Shown in pieces: positions 59,435-64,000 of a DNA stretch of 64,000 nucleotides. The DNA lies in the NCBI RefSeq assembly GCF_000001735.4, contig NC_003071.7:941001-1005000 (forward strand), written 5' to 3'. The translations under genes were made by a program, and so were the position numbers. The stretch's first letter is position 1, and the number at the start of each line of letters is the position of its first letter. The notes under the pieces were generated by a model. The model saw only the letters and a list, made by a program, of their open reading frames with translations. It ran no database searches and was not told where the DNA came from. Source of the DNA: Arabidopsis thaliana. Lineage: Eukaryota; Streptophyta; Magnoliopsida; Brassicales; Brassicaceae.

Positions 59435-59859
59435 GTAGTAGACATGCACACACATACTCATTTGCTGATCATAAGACCATTAGAGAGCTATATATATAGC
59501 TTTGGGTATACAACTGATTTCATATTTTATTTAAGGCAAAGAGAAAGCAAATTCTTGTGATGATTTTTGGTGTCTCTCAATTTCGTGTTTGAGTTTTGGG
59601 TTGGTAGTTATCTGTCTTTTAAGTTTCCTTGATATGCTCCAGGAACAACAGCCATATACTCTAGTTCATGTCTCATAATGAATAAAAGTTAAGCTTTTTT
59701 TTTTTTTTTTTTCCGGCAATCAAATCTATTACATCATAAAAAGTTTTACAAGATATATAAACCACTCATATACAACCATTGACACAAATAAAAGAAATTG
59801 AAAACAATTTCGATAAAGAAGTGGAATTGACCATGCTTGCCGATCGGAAGCCTTACAGG
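59435..59859. other. p24 3' flank
   Basis: 3' UTR and spacer. A 19-base T homopolymer lies at about 59695-59713. No gene. Confidence 0.5.
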
Positions 59860-60917
59860 CTAACAGATAAATCTGTTACGTCCCTCCTTTACATACTCGT
59901 AATTGGCTATCACCATATAGATGAAACTCCAAAATACTTTTCGCATTACTTTAGTTAAAAGAAAAACCTGAATTGTTGCTTGATATGATTCTGCTTCTTG
60001 TCTTTTGAAACTCCATATGATATGCTGGAAACACCTAACGCATCGTTGCCTATTTGTGATCTTGATTTCTCCTTTCATTGCAGTTAAATTTTCCAACCCA
60101 GAGAAAGAGAGAACATCACTATCACGGTCACTTGAGGCCATCTTCCTTCCCGTCACGCTCGTGTCTTCTTTGGGTTTATACCAAAGACAATTCAATTGAA
60201 CAAAACAATCTCCAACCGGTAAAAGAGAGAGGCTTCCGTCCATGAAAAGTAGTCAACATCATCATCCTCAAAGAAAGTTGCCACCTTAATTTTAGAACCA
60301 TATACTCCACATCCCATAGAATCAATAGACGAGAGCAAATATTCCAACCATGGTAATGAGTAAACATCACCATCTTTAGACAATGTTAGCGTCATAAGAA
60401 ATTCAATTCGATCTAGAATTCTGATTCCATCAAGTAGATTGATTCCTCCATTGATTTCGGGATCAAAAACCAATGTAGAAACTCCATACCATTGGGTAAG
60501 AGTACATTACCCGGAAATTCCACCGGCAATGAACAAGCACACCGGAAACAAACTTTCTATGAAGAAAGACAACATGATTCCATCGAATCAACATTATAAG
60601 ATGGGAGTGGCAACGGATGTGGGATGACTCTATCATATTAATCACTGAAATCCCAAAAAAATGAGAAATGAACCAAACCACGAATGGCCCCAAAGGCGTG
60701 ACCCAAGTCTGATTTGGAATTGACATCGGTTTTTCTGTGAACCGGTGGCTTTAGAGAAATCGTCTATGGCGAGAGAAAAAACTGTTTTTTCACCAACACA
60801 ATTGTCTTTATGCCCGACTTTAACAAAAAAGTTAAGCTTAAACCATACATTTTGTGAGTTTGATAATCCATTATGCAAAAAAGGTTCATTTGGCTCTCTA
60901 TATATCTCATCTTTCAT
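59860..60917 (-). pseudogene. Possible decayed gene of unknown family
   Basis: On the minus strand an ATG frame starts at 60917 (MKDEIYREPNEPFLHNGL, then EKTVFSLAIDDFS). The coding look then moves to other frames: 60473-60192 (GGINLLDGIRILDRIEFLMT, SLPWLEYLLSSIDSMGCG) and 60243-59860 (QLNCLWYKPKED, LSFSGLENLTAMKGEIKI). The pieces follow in order but no good introns join them, so I infer a frameshifted pseudogene. I do not recognise the family, and a multi-exon live gene is not excluded. Confidence 0.35.
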
Positions 60918-62467
60918 TCTTATGACTTCTCTTGAGTATGTTTCGATTTTAATTCCTCAAACAATAAAAGATCGTATGTTAATTAATCTACGATCAAATT
61001 TTATATTTTACTGAAGTACTCTTTGAATTGATTCTCTCTCGCTGCTCACTCGCAAAGAAGAAAATAGAAAAATATCATTTTAAGTTTCTTCTCGACTATG
61101 AATTGTGATCGAGAGTTCTTGGCATATCTATGAGATTTTCACTAAAAGCAGAATCAAAGTTCTGAGTGTTACAAAATCTAATCCTTCTAATATTCTTCAA
61201 TCCTTCTTTAAAAGCAGCCTTAACGGAATAACTCCTACTTCTAAAGCGACTTAGTTGAAGTTTTAGTGATCCGGATAACAGCGATCTTATTATATAAAGT
61301 AAAATATTGTTAAAAAAGAAATTATTATTTAGATTTTAAATATTATCGGTAAAAATTTATAATTATTTTTTAAATCTGCTTATTTAGTCGGGTTTTACCT
61401 AATATATATATATATATATATACATATATGTACGTGAAAGTAAATATATATACAAATAAAAATAATATTTTCACGATTAACATAAGTTTAAATCGATCTC
61501 TTAACAATATTGTAATAAAATAACAATTAGAAATAAAACATTTGAACTGTAATTTAAAACGATTTCTTGTGAATTTGAACCGTACAATCAAACAAAATGG
61601 TGAAATTTCATTATAACCATTAATTAGTAAAATCTAACTATATTAATTAAATCAGTTAGTCATTTCAAGTTGTGCGAGTGATAAAACTGCAATGCTATAA
61701 AAGGATAAGTGTGCGAGTGATGTTAAAAGAAAAAAAAAAAAACTTTTGATAGTGAGTAACAATTTTATAAAACTCCTTACATCACTCGCTATCAAACTTT
61801 TATGCGGGTGGAAATAAACACTTTTATAAAACTCCTTACATCACTCACTATAAGACTTTTATTCCCACCCTTCTTCACTCACTATAAGACATCAGGGCAA
61901 AGTCTTTATGCGGCAAAGTCTATTGACGCATCATCATCATATATGACAAAAGTGTGGTTAAACATAAATAAATCAAGATGACCAAACTCGACAAACAAAA
62001 GTATTAGAAAAATATTCTAAAGTATTAACTTTTTAGGATTTACAAAAGATCACTAAAAGTCACATATCCAAAAACAGAGGCTCAGAAGATTGTAGTCTAT
62101 CTTTTTGATTACCGTTGGATTCAACTTTGGATGTCGTCAGTGAATAATGAATATATAACACAAACTTAAAAAAGAAAATGAGGAAATTGTAACAAATCAT
62201 TTCACACTAGATTGTATTTTAGCAACATATAACACAAACTTAAAAAAAGCAAATGAGGAAGTTGGATTTTGTTTTTTATTGTAATATAATGTTTGTGGTA
62301 CAGGAGAAACGGAGAATGGTGATGATATAAGACCTTAATTAATTGATTAATCTGAATATGTTAAAAATTAATAAGCAACACATAGAGAAAATTAATGTCC
62401 CTTCAATAAAAAACACAACTAGAAAGGAGAGTCCATATCCATACAAATTGCAAAACATTTTCTTACG
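60918..62467. other. Repeat-bearing spacer
   Basis: AT-rich sequence with a TA microsatellite (about 61403-61434). At 61763-61803 and 61822-61862 are two copies of a 41-base unit (TTTTATAAAACTCCTTACAT...), plus a partial third near 61873. At 62153-62189 and 62227-62264 is a direct repeat of about 37 bases. No gene. Confidence 0.6.
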
Positions 62468-63222
62468 TCACAACTTTTTGGTTCTGCTTTTCTTCAAATC
62501 AGGAAGCTCACATTTGCAATCCTTTCTCTTCTTTTTCCCAAAATGATTCTCTTCTTCCTCAAGTCCAATCGTTGCTACAACACACTGAACCGCCTTAACA
62601 ACTTCCTTGATGAAATCTGCTTCATCACTGCCAAAAAAAGAATATATAACTTATTCTATACAAAAAGAAGAAGAAGATTTAGTGAATGTAAGTGGATAAG
62701 TACCTCTTGTCTCCCAACGACAAACCCATCTTGTTGGGGATACATTCCAAGGCTTCTTTCCATTTCTTGATCTGATCACCACTTGAAACCTTTGCCAGCG
62801 TCCAGAAGTTGTCACCAAACTCACCTGTCTGTTTTCGAACGTCTTCTACCTTCACCTTGTAGAAAATTGGAATGACATGGAGCTTTCTTTTATCAGCAAG
62901 TTTCTTTATCTTCACCAACTCATCCATACACCAGCTTGACTCCGTGTATCTGAAATCAAAATAAGGATGATTAATTTTCTTGAATCTTCTGAATAATTTG
63001 AAAGAATAGTACAAACCTGGTTGAGAAGATGGCAAGCGCGATCTTCGACTCTTGGATCCTAAGAAAGAGATTTTTGAGGTCTTTGCCTCTCTGTTCGTAT
63101 TTGTCTACGAAGAAGTTGATCTCATTCCTTTCAAAGGCATCAATGAGGTGGCTCACGAAGCTGCGACGCAGTTGTTCTCCCCTGTAGTTCAAAAACACCT
63201 GAGTGGGAGAGAAGAATGTCAT
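62468..63222 (-). CDS. TIR-only (TIR-X) protein
   Basis: Three exons, in transcription order: 63222-63017, 62949-62704, 62627-62468. They give 203 aa, which I place as At2g03300. The start is the ATG just before the TIR beta-A strand ([20 protein letters not shown]); an upstream in-frame GTG is not used. The TIR domain covers about 1-150, with the catalytic-site segment SSWCMDEL (E79 is the NADase glutamate position) and the IPIFYKV and KKWKEAL motifs. There is no NB-ARC or LRR. The C-terminal 35 residues are Lys/Cys-rich ([18 protein letters not shown]), a possible nuclear signal. TIR domains of this type cleave NAD+ in plant immunity; here the activity is inferred from intact motifs. Confidence 0.88.
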
Positions 63223-64000
63223 CGTTCGGACTTGGGAGATACCTATGAAATTGAACACATGCGCTGTTATTTAAACACCAAAAAGTGTCTTATTTGCAAC
63301 ATGACGTCTGCATTAAAAACACTATAGTACGAATCCATCGGAATCTGGAGACAAAACACGAAAATAAATAAATAATCTGGAGAATAGTCTCCTTTTTTAT
63401 TAAAATAATTAAACAAATTACAAATACGAGCGTAGTCGTCGAGCAGATCCAATAACGTCATCACTAAAAGCATGTACATAAATTTTTCACTAAGAACAAC
63501 TTTTTAGTATTAATTTTAATATTTATTTATTGTTTGAGAATTTTTATGATATTAGTAATAAATTTGTTTTTAATGGAGAGATCGATATTGATACTATTAA
63601 AGAAAAAATAATTGTAAAATTAAAAATAAATATATAAAAATATAAGATTACAAAATTAATGCAAAATTATATCGCATAATCACGAAGAACCTGCAAAATT
63701 AATCACTCCTGAAAAATATAGGTAGTTAGCTAAAATAGTAAAAAGACTATGAAAGAAAATGAATAAAAAAAAAAATTTCAGAAAAAAACGAAATTCACAT
63801 ATAAATCATAAGCCTCCACATCATCATAAGCCTCCACAGAAAAAAACAAATTCCTACACTATTTTTATATTAAAGACGGCCCCATGGGTGACGTACTTAC
63901 GTCAGCTAAGAGTTGCCATATTAAACTATTTTTATCTTTTAAAGAAGAAAAAACGTGATCTCGTCCCTTTTCTTCGTCTCCTTTACTCGTAAACCATAAT
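63223..64000. other. Promoter region of the TIR gene and window end
   Basis: AT-rich and gene-free. ATCATAAGCCTCCACA occurs twice (63805-63820 and 63823-63838). The TGACG palindrome is listed separately. Confidence 0.5.
63889..63904. promoter_or_regulatory. TGACGTA-CT-TACGTCA palindrome (TGA/bZIP-type site)
   Basis: A perfect 7-base inverted repeat with a 2-base centre holds two opposed TGACG cores, about 670 bases upstream of the TIR start codon. Paired TGACG motifs (as-1-like) are bound by TGA bZIP factors in salicylate responses. Linkage to the TIR gene is by position only; another gene beyond the window edge could be the target. Confidence 0.45.

Noticed and set aside
1..64000. CRISPR arrays, operons, ribosome binding sites
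   Set aside because: This is plant nuclear DNA with spliced genes. No regularly spaced identical repeats or bacterial-type signals are present.

Overview
The window reads as nuclear DNA of Arabidopsis thaliana, from near the top of chromosome 2, or of a very close relative. Several translated genes match proteins I know from that species, including FUT1, FUT2, RSA1, ASK14/16/19 and three PHO1 homologues. The lengths I rebuilt agree with the sizes I remember: 558, 823, 756, 807, 639, 213 and 203 aa. Introns are short, AT-rich GT-AG introns and intergenic DNA is about 70% AT. Locus names (At2g03140 to At2g03300) come from memory, not from a search. Exon borders were set by hand from splice sites, reading frame and paralogue comparison, and every multi-exon model closes in frame.

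Layout. 1.0-8.3 kb (+): an 11-exon plastid-type fusion of an alpha/beta-hydrolase domain and a CPBP (CAAX-protease-like) membrane domain joined by a long acidic repeat linker. 9.0-10.2 kb: remnants of a coiled-coil gene. 11.3-18.0 kb (+): RSA1, a CCAR1/DBC1-like nuclear protein with an EF-hand. 18.6-23.7 kb (+): three tandem SKP1-like genes (ASK19, ASK14, ASK16). 25.5-26.9 kb (-): a nepenthesin-type aspartic protease. 27.3-31.4 kb (-): tandem xyloglucan-type fucosyltransferases FUT2 and FUT1. 31.9-32.4 kb (+): a GCK-domain protein. 32.7-51.3 kb (-): three PHO1-type SPX-EXS genes (PHO1;H5, ;H6, ;H2), with a TE-rich gap of about 4.8 kb between the first two. 53.1-55.0 kb (+): an IGHMBP2-like SF1 helicase. 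55.2-57.2 kb (-): a GT106 O-fucosyltransferase-like protein. 58.4-59.4 kb (+): a p24-delta cargo receptor. 59.4-62.4 kb: decayed sequence and repeats. 62.5-63.2 kb (-): a TIR-only immune-type protein.

The genes do not form operons. The theme is local duplication (ASK x3, FUT x2, PHO1 x3) followed by divergence: an acidic insert in ASK19, intron gain and loss in the PHO1 genes, and a degenerate SPX lysine cluster in PHO1;H6. FUT1 and FUT2 (Golgi xyloglucan fucosylation), the O-fucosyltransferase-like protein and p24-delta all belong to the secretory pathway. The PHO1 homologues are phosphate-related membrane proteins.

Mobile DNA is small and mostly non-autonomous: a hAT-type MITE with a perfect 8-bp target duplication inside a PHO1;H6 intron, a second 98-bp insert in another intron of that gene, a Tourist/Harbinger-like MITE, a Helitron 3' end, a fold-back element and several degenerate minisatellites. 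I found no CRISPR array, tRNA, rRNA or wholly unknown multigene system. The most unusual items are the double pseudo-enzyme fusion, the diverged PHO1;H6 and the intronic GC-rich insert.
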